A stretch of DNA of 64,000 nt from Owenia fusiformis (lineage: Eukaryota > Annelida > Polychaeta > Sabellida > Oweniidae): assembly GCA_903813345.2 (NCBI GenBank), contig CAIIXF020000005.1, positions 868,001 to 932,000 of the forward strand. Direction: 5' to 3'. The notes below the pieces were generated by a model. That model did not search any database. It had not been told where the DNA came from and saw nothing but the letters and a program-made list of their open reading frames with translations. Every line of letters begins with the position of its first letter. The stretch's first letter is position 1. Below, piece after piece: positions 52,146-63,892 of this stretch. The translations under genes were made by a program, and so were the position numbers.

Positions 52146-53176
52146 TTCTTAAAGATAATATACTGTAGATTGCTCTAATTTGATGGCTATTTTAAATAGG
52201 TGGCTAATTAGGTGGATTATCAAAAATGCCAAACTTAAAGTCTCCACCAATTTTTAGAAAAAATCCCCGAGATCTTATAGCCCGTTAGTCTCATTAAGAA
52301 TTTGTTCAATATTGATTTGTAACCCCACTCTTTACATTGAAGCTCATAGTGTCATATATTAAGTTAAAGCCTCCCCACATCACCCAAGAGTAACCTGGCC
52401 ACATAACTTCCTAGCTAGCCCTCCGATATTCATCTTTTAGTCAAAATTAAAATTTGGCCTATCCACCAAATTGAATAGCGCCAAATTTAAGCAATTTACA
52501 GTAAACAATTAGCAATATTTAGTCAGAGTGATAAAAATTGCAAAAATGGTAGCCAAGGGGTTAAATAGCATTGAACTATAAGGACTTCATTTTTTGTGAT
52601 TGTTGTTATGTTAAAGTACATTATATGTGTAATATTAATATATACTGTACATCAATGACTTGCAAATGTATTGAACATCGTATGTACAAGAACTACATAA
52701 TATGAACTGTACATGTTCTCTTTTATTATATTACAGATGAAACATTCTTAGATGATGATTTTTTGTAAAACATGTCAAATTCAATTGGAATCCACTCCAT
52801 CCACTCATCATTCCCTTGTCAAACTTTGTCTCCTTTGTGTCAATCATTTTACATATGAAAACAACTGAAGATTCGGCTCCTAGGAAATTAAATGTAGCTT
52901 GTGATAAATAAACAATATTTAGCAACCTTTCTTTTTCAATTTATGTGACAATTTGACAAACATTTCTTTGGTAAGACTGTTTTCTTTGCAATATCCAATC
53001 CAATGACAAATAGGAAATAATTTATGAGTGTTATTCCATTTTTCCTTGTTTTTACACTTACACACAAAAATATATGTTCAATCCATAAGTCTTCTGATCT
53101 ATTCTTCAATGAAAACTCCAATACTTTTTGATTATGAAAGGAAAGCCTGTAGGGGTCGCAGGCAACAATGTGACTC

Positions 53177-53441
53177 TCATACGTTTTCTTTTGGGTTGTG
53201 TGATAAAGTTTTAGGTATGTTGCTGGTCCAGGCAGATTCCATATTCTGGAAGACCAAGAATACCAGGAAGGCAAGGCCTAAAAAGATCATAATTTGCACC
53301 CAGATGGGCAGTATACGTTTCTGTTCTTTTGGAGCTTGTTCTTTCACTTGTGTCGTGATGGTGTCAGCGCCAACTGTTGTATTGTTGGTCCGTGTGACAT
53401 TATTGCTCGTCACTGTCGTCTGCTTCATTTCTACAGACTCA
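53177..53441 (-). CDS. LEM protein exon 5 (transmembrane, stop)
   Basis: Encodes TESVEMKQTTVTSNNVTRTN and onward to a single hydrophobic helix and a 23-residue tail ending KENV. Acceptor TTTTTGTTGTTTCAG; completes a Thr codon split AC/T. Confidence 0.9.
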
Positions 53442-56400
53442 CTGAAACAACAAAAAATTGTATTTAAAAAATTGTTTTCTTTTAACATTATCATAGGCAT
53501 AGCATCCAGTACATACTGGCGTACCAGATGGTTGCAAATACACTCCAAATACAACCAAACTTCAAAATTTTCTGACCCCCTGGACGTTCGTTAATTTTTC
53601 CATATCTATGTTGAAATATCTCAATAGTGTGAGGTTTGACAGAGTGCAAACAAAATGTCAATGTGGTGAGATTTGATAGGGTGAAAACAAAATGTCAATG
53701 TTGGTGAGATTTGATAGGGTGCAAACAGAATTTCAATAGGGTGAGGTTTGATAGGGTGCATTACAATAGGGTAGAGCACCTGGTTGATCTAATTCAAGGG
53801 AGACTGGGTTATCTATAGTAGTATAACTGGTCTATACACTTACATGTTTCTATCCAGGATTTTCATATACATATGTAGGGCATGTAGACTAATGCACATA
53901 TAGTAGTAATAGTATTTGAGAAAACATAATACACATTAAACATACAGAAGTATGCTGTGTGCTTACATAATCAGAAATATGCTAACATGCTAAATTCTTA
54001 ACATAATATTTCCATTTGATGAAATGTGAACAAATAAATATTATGAATTTGATGAAATGGGAACAAATAAATATTATGAAATATAACCTTAATACTTCAA
54101 CTGGACCTGGTAAGCTGCCCTGTTGAGGTAATAAATTGTTGCAAATCTTCATTATTAAGAGAAAAAATAAACACTTTGCATTCACAAATTCAATATTTGA
54201 CTTCATTGTTAAAAATATAAGCTTTTCAATGATTCAAGTCAAATGTATTTCCATGTGATATTATGCTAAGGAAAACCTGGATTTTACAAACCCATTGCTA
54301 AGTAAAACATACTTTCCCTGGCACCATGAGATTTTCTGTATTTTACTAATAAGTCATTAGCAATCAGTGGCCCGATCATTCACTTTGGACACAAATTTTC
54401 ATGATTAAATCAGCAGATTTCATTTTAGAGACAATAACTTTTGTAATTTGTTAAATTATAAATTATAACAGAAATGTGGCAAAATGACCCAAAAAGTTGC
54501 TAAAATTTTTAAATAGCCACACAAGTTCCTCTTGTCTCTGTATGGCCTTGAAAATGGAAATAAATACCATTGGATGGCTCAAGTAAGTATGAACCATAAA
54601 TTGTAGTCAGACCTAGTACAGGAAGGTCTTTATGTTCTGCATCTAAACTAGTGCCAGAAACATTTAAATTAAAGATGAGCATTATCAATATATATGTTCA
54701 AATATTGGCACACAACTTTAAAATCTGGCAAGAAGTCTAGTTTAGGAAATATAGGCCTAGTCAAGTGTCGAATAATTGTTATCAATGTAAATGCTAAGAT
54801 GTCATTGAAAATAAGATAAATGAGAAAGATCTGCGGAACTTTAATTAAGAACTAAAAATCATGTATCATTCTACAGTAAAACCTGCGTATAGTGAACAAT
54901 TTTTTGCCAAGAAAAAATGTTCACTGTTGGTAAGTGTTCACTACAGCAATGATTTGATTTCGCGGCATTTTGCCATATTATATAAAGAGACCAGCTATTA
55001 AAAGAGAGGAGGGAATATTTATTTATTAATTATTTATTCATTTAGATATACACTTTTTTAACAGTGGCACTCTTACATTAAAGTGCATGTAATCGAAAAA
55101 TATCCACAATTCCATGTTGGTTAAAACAGCACATTTTATCAAACTAAAATGAGTCTTAAAAAGAATTAAAACATATTCATATTTGAATAATAAATTTAAA
55201 TTGTATTTTCTACCCATATTAACCCATGACACTCAAGCGTTAAGTATTTAATTTGTTGAAATGCTATATACAAACTAAATTATTTTAGACTGACTGTCAT
55301 CTGAATGGTTCATCCTTTTATTGTCAAATTTTTATCTCTATATAATTTTTTTTATCTCATCAAGATGGTCCTTTAAATAGTGGAATTTTTGAGACATTTG
55401 AGTCAGTTAAAGGACTTTACTGAATTAGTTTAAGGACATGATAGATGCAGTTAATGGTGAAATGATCATGAATTATAATTTTGATCCAATCGTTTTTTTA
55501 AACTGACGGGATGAGAAAAAAGATTAAGTTGGGACTTAGCAGATAGAGGTAATAATAGTTAGCCAGATTATCTCCAAGCATTCAATCCCAGACGCATATC
55601 CTTTGTAACAAAAACAAAGCTTATTAAGAATTATAATTAGTCACACCTGTTTCAATAGAAGAGATCAAGATCTCAAATTGACCTTTTAATTATTTTTGGC
55701 AGGTAATACAAACATAAACTGCTTAACTCTGATAAGGCAGTTGCAGAAAATCCGCAAGAAATCTTATATCTGATTCAATGTTCACTAGAGACAGGATAAT
55801 TCAATTGATTTTGCCAGGGTTTAGTGTTCACTGTTCATAGTTGGTAGGTGTCCACTATAGGATTGCACTTTAACATGGGAGTCAATGGGAGAAAAAGATT
55901 TTGCCGAATAAAAACGTTCACTGTCAATAGGTGTTCACTAGAGAGATGTGTTCACTAACTCAGGTTTTACTGGATATTGGAAATATAAAAGCATGTGTGT
56001 ATGTACTAACCCATACACATAATGCACAAAGGTGTAGCCTGAGTGCATTACCAGAAAATAGTTTAGCTGCTTTGGTTCTAGGAAGATCACTATCACAATG
56101 TATCTTTAAGCCTTTCATTTAAAGTATGGGTGAATAATTTTACAATATGTGAAACAAAAATCCATCTGGTATATTTTCACATATACCAGTACATGTACAG
56201 TAAAACCTGTATATCAAAACAACTCTCAATGTGAATGGTTATTTTAATTTTAATTTAATTATTTTAATTTGCCACAGACTTCAATGTTTAACAAGGCATT
56301 AATATGCAAAATGTCACCACCTCCCATTTGTTACAGATGCTGAATGCTAAACATCAAGCACTGAACCCCATCCACAAAAATATGTAATGCCAGTGAAATG

Positions 56401-59400
56401 GTTATATAACTCACGTCTTGAATTCTGATCGTAGCTTCCTAGGTGACTCCCTATATGACACTGGGGGTCTCGGTCTCCGTGGAGACTCTCTCGTTGCTTG
56501 TTGAACAGGGGCAACAGGACGTTTTCGTACTTCTTGTCTGAAAAACACATTGTCAAAACAAGAGATTAGATTTCTTCAAAAATTATTAAAAAATCTGAAT
56601 AAAATCCTTTACGTGTTTATGGTTACTGTAGTAATGCTTTGAAATTAACATAAAAAGAGAAATAAAAATTAATAAGGAATAAGATTCAGAAAAATTATTT
56701 ATATTTATTATTCATGGTATAAGTTTCTACATAAACACAATGCCACACAAAAAAATTGACATAAGTCCATAAATTGTAATCTTTACGCAGCAATGTTATG
56801 CCAAAATATCCTTAGTTTATGTATGAGGTCAAATTCAGTTCAAATAGAGTCATCTCAAGTTTCAACCATAATTTTCACCAGGTGAATTCATAAGCATGAG
56901 TTGGCAAATCATGACTGGGAAACAAACTGTAAAACCAGTAATATATATATATATATACACAGATGATTCAAAGAGGTATTCGTGACATAGAGAGACGAGC
57001 CAATCTGTGTGTGTAGAGAAATGGTGGTAATATGAAGGGGTGGAATGTACTCTTCTTCCACTTCTTTTTCCATGTTTGTAACATTAGCTGAACCATCAAG
57101 GATACTGATGAACGCTAAAGTTAAATCTTTTTTCTTAGTGAATCTAAATCTGAAACTTGTGTTATGTGACTCTTGTGACCAGAATTTAATCCCCAGTCCA
57201 AATTACATAATGATTTACCTGATTGCACAATAGGTCAGTTGAACGAGGATATTTCAAAACTTGGCACAAAGGCCTTTGCACCCATACGTGAAAAAACATT
57301 GATTATTCAGTGGTCCATTATCAGATATGAACAAATGACATACCATTGGAAAGAGGAGACACATAGCTTCATGGTAAATTAAATTAAATTAATCATCACT
57401 GGTTTTGTGTTTTACAATGTTTTTGCTTGTTGCGTTTTTTTGGGATGCACTGTATAATGTATAAGTGGATATGAGTCTGGTAGGTCAATGTTTTGTCCTA
57501 TCTGATTTAATGAACCTCTAGACCTCTATCTCCCTCTTTATTATCATAGCTTCTGCACATTGAAACATTAAAGTAACATTATCATATACAGCGAAACAGC
57601 ATTATCCAAACACCTTTCTAATCTGAACACCACTCTAATCTGAACACCTTTCTAATCTGAACACCTCTCAATATGAACACTTTTTCTCAGCCCCATTTCT
57701 TATTTCATTTTTTTATTCTGCCAGAGATTTCCGTGTTAAAGTTTCAAAATGTGATCACCTGCCAATCCATCCAAACACTTTTGGTCTCAGTGGCCGTTAT
57801 TATGAGACAGATTTTACTATAGGTATGTGAAAAGGTTTTACGCCCAAAAACCGAGAAATTGTGGAAGTGGAACAACCTTGATATCTCTAAAAAGTGTTCC
57901 ACTTATACAGGTTTTACTATAATGCAAAACTCCAACTCTAATGTTTATTAGACATTGTCATATCCAGGTGAGCCAATACATTCTACTATGCACTGTGTGT
58001 AAATTACTAATTAACACCATAGAATGTATTAATGAGAAAAAATAACTTACTTTTCCTCAACAACAGGAATTGGAACTACATCATCTGCAAAAACATAGAA
58101 GAACACATAGTTACATATCTACTGTATATAAATATAATGAATATAATAACCCATATATTTAATAATATACACATTAATATGATACATTTATGTTGTGACA
58201 ATTTTTATTTTAATACAATTAGTGCAATACTCTAATCTAAAAGAGTAAACATTGAAGATTTTCTACATTTCTCCCATATGTGAGGTCATGGGGTATAAAG
58301 GGCAACATCTGAAGACAAATATGCAAATACCTCAATAAGTAATATCAGTGTCCTCAACAGGATTTTTTAAGTAAGATGAAACAAGTCTCGGATTAGAGAA
58401 TGCAGTTCATGAGAGGTCTCGTCTTTTTCATGATTTTCTCATTGGTTGGGTACAATGGGATTTCAAATGGGTGCAATCCTATTTTCAAAAGCTCAGATGG
58501 GTAGAGGGCTTACTTGCTTCAATGCTGAATCACCACATATCAAATAATATAAAACACTGACCTGTATCACTGTCGCTGTATTCTTCCTCTTCTTCCTCTT
58601 GAGTATGACCATTGGTTACCGCCTCCCCAGCGCCTCGTAGCAACAGATTTGACAGCTTTTTCTGGTACAGTCTCCTAGTGGTCTCTACAAATACACAAAC
58701 ATAAAATTCAATTGGAGTCTAACTGAGAGGTGCAAGTTATTGTGGTTTTTCTTTGCAATTGAGGCAAACAACACTTACAAGGTATTAACATGCAAAATGT
58801 CAACACCTGCTATTTGGTACAACTCCGAACATCCCTAAACATTGATTACCAAAGACTGTCCACAAAGAGTTGGAGACTATAACAATATGTCATAGTGATC
58901 TCCCCAGCATTAAAGCAGTAAGTAGGCGCAGCAGCGGCAGCACCCACCTGAGATTTTAAAACAGGCTTGCACCCACCTCAGCAGAGATTTCATTTGCACC
59001 CACTTCAAAATGAGAAAAATACACATATCATGGGCATATTTTGACTTAATTGTGAAAATGAGAATTTTGCACCTAGATGTACTTGAGAAAAGATCCTGGG
59101 TAGTATACTGTGTCACCATGGTGATATTTATACTGTAGATTTAGAGGGAGGCCACATTGGAAGATAATTTATGGCACAAAATAGTTCTATCTCAGGGACT
59201 CAGATAAGAGCAAACTAAACAAAATAACTTTAAACATACTGCAAGAGCAAGAAATGTCCGAGATGTGTATATATCAAACAAATTACAATCCATGACTTAC
59301 AAAACAAAATTTAATATTTTCAATTTTGGGAACTCTGGCAAGATCCTTGGTTTGCTTTTGTTTCATCTAAATGTCAAAGTGATACAGAATTGTCTGTACT

Positions 59401-61953
59401 CAGTACTGTATGATACACTAATAATAGAGTAAATGCAGGCCATAATTCACCATATTCACTTGTCCAGATTAACAAAATATCTTGCCAAGAAAAATAAAAT
59501 TTCATTGTCTGGTCAGAAATCTGTTATGTAACATTGTCACATAAAATCAGTGTAGAACAAATATATGTATTATTACTGGCACACTTTTGAAAAGGGTCAT
59601 AAACCTGAACAATTTACAAAGAAAAGTTGGCAATGAATAAACTGAAACTATAGTATGAAGTCCTATGTTTGGTTAAAAAGTAGGTAGATAGGTTGAATTT
59701 TATCCATACGCAGAATAATATATACATAGTTCCAACCAGAACAACGGCAACGCTAAAGCGTAGCGAATCCCATCGAACAGAAATGGCTGGCATTTTTACA
59801 AACGAAGTGCAAATATCATAAAACAACACACCAGAGAGGCCACCATTTTCAAAATGGTTGCTCACTAGCCAAGTTGTCATCAGAAGAAATAATATGCTTT
59901 TAAGAAGCTTTTAAGAAATCACACACATACTTGTAAAATAACACACATAAAAATGGTGGCCATTTTTCAAAATGGCTGACTACTCCCCAAAGTTTTATTA
60001 GACAATGTGCCATGCTTAAAGTATTCACATATCAAATATGAACAAAATCGCTCCACTACTTTTCGAGTTATAGTAAAATATGTTAAAATGGCGGCCATTT
60101 TTCAAAATGGCCACCTTCTACCAAAAGCGTCATCAGAAATAGACAGTGTGCCATGCTTATAGTATTCACATACCAAATATGAACACAATCGCTCCACTAC
60201 TTTTCGAGTTATAGTAAAATATGTTAAAATAGTGGCCATTTTCCAAAATTTTTTTCAAAATGGCCGCCTTCTACCAAAAGTGTCATAGGACAGTGTGCCA
60301 TGCTTATAGTATTCACATACCAAATATGAACAAAATCGCTCCACTACTTTTCGAGTTATAGTAAAAGGCGTTAAAATGGCGGCCATTTTTCAAAATGGCC
60401 GCCTTCTACCAAAAGTGTCTTTAGACAGTGTGCAATGCTTATAGTATTCACATACCAAATATGAACAAAATCGCTCCACTATTTTTTGAGTTACAGCCAA
60501 AATCGTAAAATGACGAGTAAAGGCCGCCATTTTTCAAGATGGCTGCCATGTGCTTCTTTAATATCTACATTTGTAGCATTATTAATGTCCTTTATAATTT
60601 TTTTACATTTAAAACATATTGCTATTACAGATTTACATATTGCACCTAAATTACTGTAAAATCGTCACTAAAATGGCCGCCATTTTGAAATGAGCGGCCA
60701 TTTTGAAAATCGGCTTTTGAGCAGAACTTCTACCCCCATAGGGTATATGTGTACAAAATATGAACAAAATCGGTCCAACGGTATTTGAGTTATTGCCCGG
60801 ACGGACGGACGGACGGACGTACGTACGTACGTACGTACGGACGGACGGACGGAGGCATTCCCTATATCCCTCCGAACTTCGTTCGATGGGATAATTACCA
60901 GATATTGACAATAGAGAGTTGCCAACTGCCCGAATCAGAAAAATGATACAATATTTGCAATCTACTCTAAATTGCCGTTCATTTGATTTAAATCCTTCAG
61001 AAAAAACTCATATACTATTTTACACATTCTATACAAAAATTCCTGTTTTCCCTAACCCCCCCCCCCCCCCTCATACATGGCCACTGGGGGTTAGGGTGAG
61101 AAACACAGAATATATGTGGAATAGATAGACGTTCTGAATATACTAGCAAAATTTCAAACAAAAATATTTATCATTTTGGTTTCAAGTGAAAAATCAAAAT
61201 TTTACGAAAAAACCCACCATCTTTAAAGTGTTGGCCATTTTGAAATTTTTGGAGGGGGGTCCATAGTCTTGAAGCAATACTACCATATTCGGTCAATAAA
61301 TATTTGCAGCAGAGTCATGATCATGATTAAATTGAGGAAGTTCATGGTTGAAATAAGTTCAATGAAAAGCTCTATGAAATTATAATAATGCAGTTATAAA
61401 CCTTTTCAATTGGGGATTTGTGCATTATCTTTCTTGCTTGAATCAGAGATTGAAAATGAATTATCCTTTTCAAAGCAGAAAAATACCAAACTGTTTCATG
61501 TTGATCAATCTGATTTAATATTTCTTCAATACAGTTTGACCTAAATGTAGAGAAGAATTAGAACATCTCTAGCAAAACATTCGAAGAAAGATTAAATATT
61601 GTAAAATTCTATACAAATAACCAAACACATAAATCTCTAAAATTAAGAGCCAATATTGATTTTGCAAAAATTTTATTCTTTCAAAATTGTACATAATTCA
61701 AATATTTTCATGTGATTCAGATTTTACCACTGCAATTCAAACATTCTAGGCTTTAACACTTACAATCCTGATCAGATTCGTATAAGAACAAAATTGACCA
61801 AGCAATCTTCTGAATCTACCCCTCACCATGACCAGATATCAACTACTTACCAACAATGGGTCCAACATCAGCCCCAAGTTCTCGTAGTTGAGCAGCCAGT
61901 TCACTGTCAGTGAGATTCTCCACTTCCTGAGTAATCCTCTCCGTGGTATTCAT
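53177..61953 (-). CDS. Emerin/LAP2-like LEM-domain inner nuclear membrane protein, five exons
   Basis: LEM proteins anchor chromatin to the nuclear envelope by binding BAF and lamins. Exons on the minus strand are 61852-61953 (from ATG; exon starts at 61974), 58562-58682, 58051-58084, 56415-56537 and 53177-53441. They total 645 nt or 214 aa, near emerin in size. The LEM domain (about 12-50) reads LTDSELAAQLRELGADVGP then TTRRLYQKKLSNLLL. It is followed by an acidic run (E63-E68), an Arg/Pro/Ser-rich linker (86-125), and one C-terminal transmembrane helix (PIWVQIMIFLGLAFLVFLVF, 172-191) resembling the LAP2beta/emerin tail. The ATG has an ideal ACCACCATGA context. The frame is open upstream to the acceptor, so extra N-terminal exons as in LAP2 cannot be excluded. 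Confidence 0.9.
53625..53770 (+). repeat. GGTGAGATTTGATAGGGTG tandem repeat
   Basis: About 3.5 copies of a 38-45-bp unit with GTGAGGTTTGATAGGGTGCA and AACAAAATGTCAAT, in LEM intron 4 next to exon 5. Confidence 0.8.
54874..55972. mobile_element. pogo-like TIR element, 1.1 kb
   Basis: Ends CAGTAAAACCTGCGTATAGT and, inverted, CAGTAAAACCTGAGTTAGTG. TA precedes the left end (54872-54873); the right flank is GA, so the duplication is imperfect. GTTCACT words recur at both ends. No transposase ORF. The same end consensus as 24129-24606. Confidence 0.7.
56198..56290 (+). repeat. Fragment of the pogo-like family
   Basis: TACAGTAAAACCTGTATATC and CTCAATGTGAATGG match the left part of 24129-24606; the rest is missing. 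Confidence 0.55.
56415..56537 (-). CDS. LEM protein exon 4
   Basis: Encodes KQEVRKRPVAPVQQATRESP, RRPRPPVSYRESPRKLRSEF and KT, a basic, proline-rich nucleoplasmic linker. Donor AAGAC/GTGAGT, acceptor ATGTGTTTTTCAG. Frame agrees with both neighbours. Confidence 0.85.
57290..57455 (+). repeat. Solo end of the mariner-like fold-back at 45938
   Basis: AATGACATACCATTGGAAAG, CTTCATGGTA and TTGTTGCGTTTTTTTGGGAT correspond to the right arm of 45938-46909. Confidence 0.65.
57587..57828. mobile_element. Short pogo-like family member
   Basis: Starts CAGCGAAACAGCATTATCCA, has three or four TCTAATCTGAACACC units, and ends TTATGAGACAGATTTTACTA. Similar in build to 24129-24606 but only about 240 bp. Confidence 0.55.
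58051..58084 (-). CDS. LEM protein exon 3 (34-nt microexon)
   Basis: Encodes DDVVPIPVVEEK across the junctions, phase 1 in and phase 2 out. Strong signals: GTTTTTGCAG before it and AAAA/GTAAGT after it. Supported by exact frame continuity from exon 2 to exon 4. Confidence 0.8.
58562..58682 (-). CDS. LEM protein exon 2
   Basis: Encodes TTRRLYQKKLSNLLLRGAGE, the second half of the LEM domain, then an acidic stretch EEEEEEYSDSDT. The acceptor region reads TTTGTAGAG; using the second AG (exon from 58682) keeps the frame, using the first (58684) would not. Donor ACAG/GTCAGT. Confidence 0.88.
58893..59100 (+). repeat. Dispersed repeat GATCTCCCCAGCATTAAAGC, copy 2
   Basis: Same-orientation copy of 44955-45150, with a small GCAGCGGCAGCA insertion near its left end. 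Confidence 0.8.
59700..59890 (-). repeat. Dispersed repeat, copy 3 (see 30405)
   Basis: On this strand it contains GCTAAAGCGTAGCGAATCCC, GGCCACCATTTTCAAAATGG and TTGCTCACTAGCCAAGTTGT, the reverse of the 30405 and 47335 copies. Confidence 0.7.
59940..60853. repeat. Tandem 134-148-bp units with GGCCATTTT, ending in a GGAC/GTAC microsatellite
   Basis: Four to five units each contain CATACCAAATATGAACA(A)AA, CGCTCCACTACTTTTCGAGT and GGCGGCCATTTTTCAAAATG; the CGCTCCACTA word occurs at 60049, 60190, 60338 and about 60472. The right end (60797-60853) is (GGAC)n-(GTAC)n-(GGAC)n, a self-complementary-rich tract. Confidence 0.85.
60854..61851. other. LEM intron 1, no recognised content besides a poly-C tract
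   Basis: Poly-C at about 61058-61070; otherwise AT-rich with no exon, RNA or repeat I can support. Confidence 0.5.
61852..61953 (-). CDS. LEM protein exon 1 coding part
   Basis: Encodes MNTTERITQEVENLTDSELA then AQLRELGADVGPLL, the first half of the LEM domain. The exon begins at 61974 after TATTTCAG and ends TTG/GTAAGT. The seven in-frame codons before the ATG (RKAKSTT) are open. Confidence 0.88.
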
Positions 61954-61974
61954 GGTGGTTGACTTAGCTTTCCT

Positions 61975-63643
61975 CTGAAATATACAAGTAAAAACCTGGG
62001 ATGATACAAAAATATATATGTACGTAGTAGAATGTTTGTTTCAGAACTTCTCACATGTCAGTTCAAACACCACAGACCACAGTTCAAACACCACACACCC
62101 TGCGCGCAGAGTCTAGTTACAAACTACTGCATACGAAGCTCTCTTTTCAGCAAAGTCGAACAAATGCAAGGAGTAAACACCACAAGATCTGCCTTCCTCT
62201 TTCCAAACACACTATATATTCCTGTTAGCACTATGTATAATGTTCCGAGATGTGAAAGACTACTGTAGCAGTTCACATTATAATTCAATAATACAGTCTA
62301 TGTTTTTTTTATTATATGCCAGAAGCTACTACAGTATCATTCCTGCTATTAATTCTCTCAATTTGTTTTCTTTTTTGAATCTTTTCATATGACTCAGAAA
62401 GGAAATGTCTGATATACCTTTAGAAATAACCTTAACATAAGCTATATAGGCAAAAACACAATGCAAATATTCCTATTTCATACTCATATAAAACTTTACA
62501 TTAAAGTCTACTTACATTGCCTTTTATTTTATTTAAATATCCTTAAAAATCAACAAGTAAATAACATAGAAACCAACTATGAAGAATATTCAGTGTTGTA
62601 TCAAAATGCGTATTTGATCTAGCATAAATTAACCTAGTAGGCTAGAACAGCTATGTCGTTCAAGTCATATCTAAAAATACACTTCAGAATGCCGATAAAA
62701 AGCCACTGTGACCTTTGCCCAAAGGAATAAATCATGTTATGTTAATTTTGAGGCTGGGATGTTTTGATGAAAGAGAAAGCACATGGTCTGATTTAAGCTG
62801 AAACTGCAAAATTACTGCAATATAAAAACAGTAAATCTTTGACGAGGTACTTTTACTTTATAGTAAGGTAAGTTAGTTTGATAAAAATATTTCTTGAAAC
62901 ATAAATAAGAAACATATAAATGTTTGAAAATTTATAAATACATATAAATATATGTATTGAAAAGAATAAGTACTTTTACAGTTCTTGTACAGATTTAACA
63001 TTCAATATGTAACAATTCATTTCATTTCCTACTGAAAAAGTATTTGAAATTTTGAAGATTAAGCCTAAGATATCTTGATACATTCATTTTGTTTGTAAAA
63101 AGTGCACACTTTTGATTCATGTAAATCGCAAAATATTCTTTATGAATTTCTACAATGATTCTTTACGAATAGCCATTCTTTACAGAATATGTGAAGTGAA
63201 AATTGGCTGTGTACAAATTACAATTAGAACTATCTGATTGGAACCAATAGAGTGTCAAAATGTTATATTTGTTCATGATAAGGTCCGACATTAAATTGCA
63301 ATAGCAAGAATGAAATAACTTTTACCATATTTGTTATAAAACTTTTCTACTTTAAGTAATCTAGTATGAAAAAAGAAAAAAAAGTGAGTACTTTTACATT
63401 GCATATTGCTCTTGCTTACTTGATGAATAAAATACAATAAATAATTCTATTAAGTAGAACTTGTCAAGTTTTCAGATTTTTGTATTATTTAGTCTAGCTA
63501 CAAGTCCTTGTGAGCCATTCCCCTTTACACAATTCCATCAAGTGATAACAAGTAGATAAGGGGGGGGGGCAGTCTTCAACCATAGGCCTGGGAACATGAG
63601 ATCTCTTTACTTGATGTATTCGATTCAATCTTTTTTATTATAG
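61975..63643. other. Upstream of the LEM gene, no recognised content
   Basis: AT-rich; a poly-G run near 63562. I searched the minus strand for a LAP2-type upstream LEM-like exon and saw none. Confidence 0.5.
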
Positions 63644-63740
63644 ATGTTCCAAGGCCTATGACATCTTTAATCTAGTCATGCAGATGCCTGCTTTGGCAGC
63701 TTTTGCAAATCCATTTGGAAAAGAAATGGTGGACTTTTGA
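63644..63740 (+). CDS. Possible terminal exon of an unidentified gene
   Basis: After a good acceptor (TCTTTTTTATTATAG) the frame reads CSKAYDIFNLVMQMPALAAF then ANPFGKEMVDF and stop. The composition looks protein-like, but I cannot assign a family and no upstream exon was recognised. It may be chance. Confidence 0.3.
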
Positions 63741-63892
63741 GGTCACATCGACTCTAAAGTGTACGCCTCTGCAAGATGAGACTGATTATATGAAAATTCA
63801 TTTTGTCACCCAAGGAGGGCATAAGACTACACTTTAGGCAGGTGTTACACTTGAAAAATCAGAGCTGGAACAACAGGCTGAAGAAGAGGTCA

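Larger units (their letters stand above)
50051..53176. other. RENBP 3' region and tail-to-tail spacer
   Basis: AT-rich, with short tandem repeats at 51690-51800 and 52045-52145. AATAAA occurs near 50588, a candidate RENBP poly(A) signal. A small open stretch after an acceptor-like TTATATTACAG at 52736 is discussed separately. Confidence 0.5.

Noticed and set aside
60651-60925. Frames with VRTYVRTYVRPSVRP-type repeats
   Set aside because: Direct translation of the GGAC/GTAC microsatellite.
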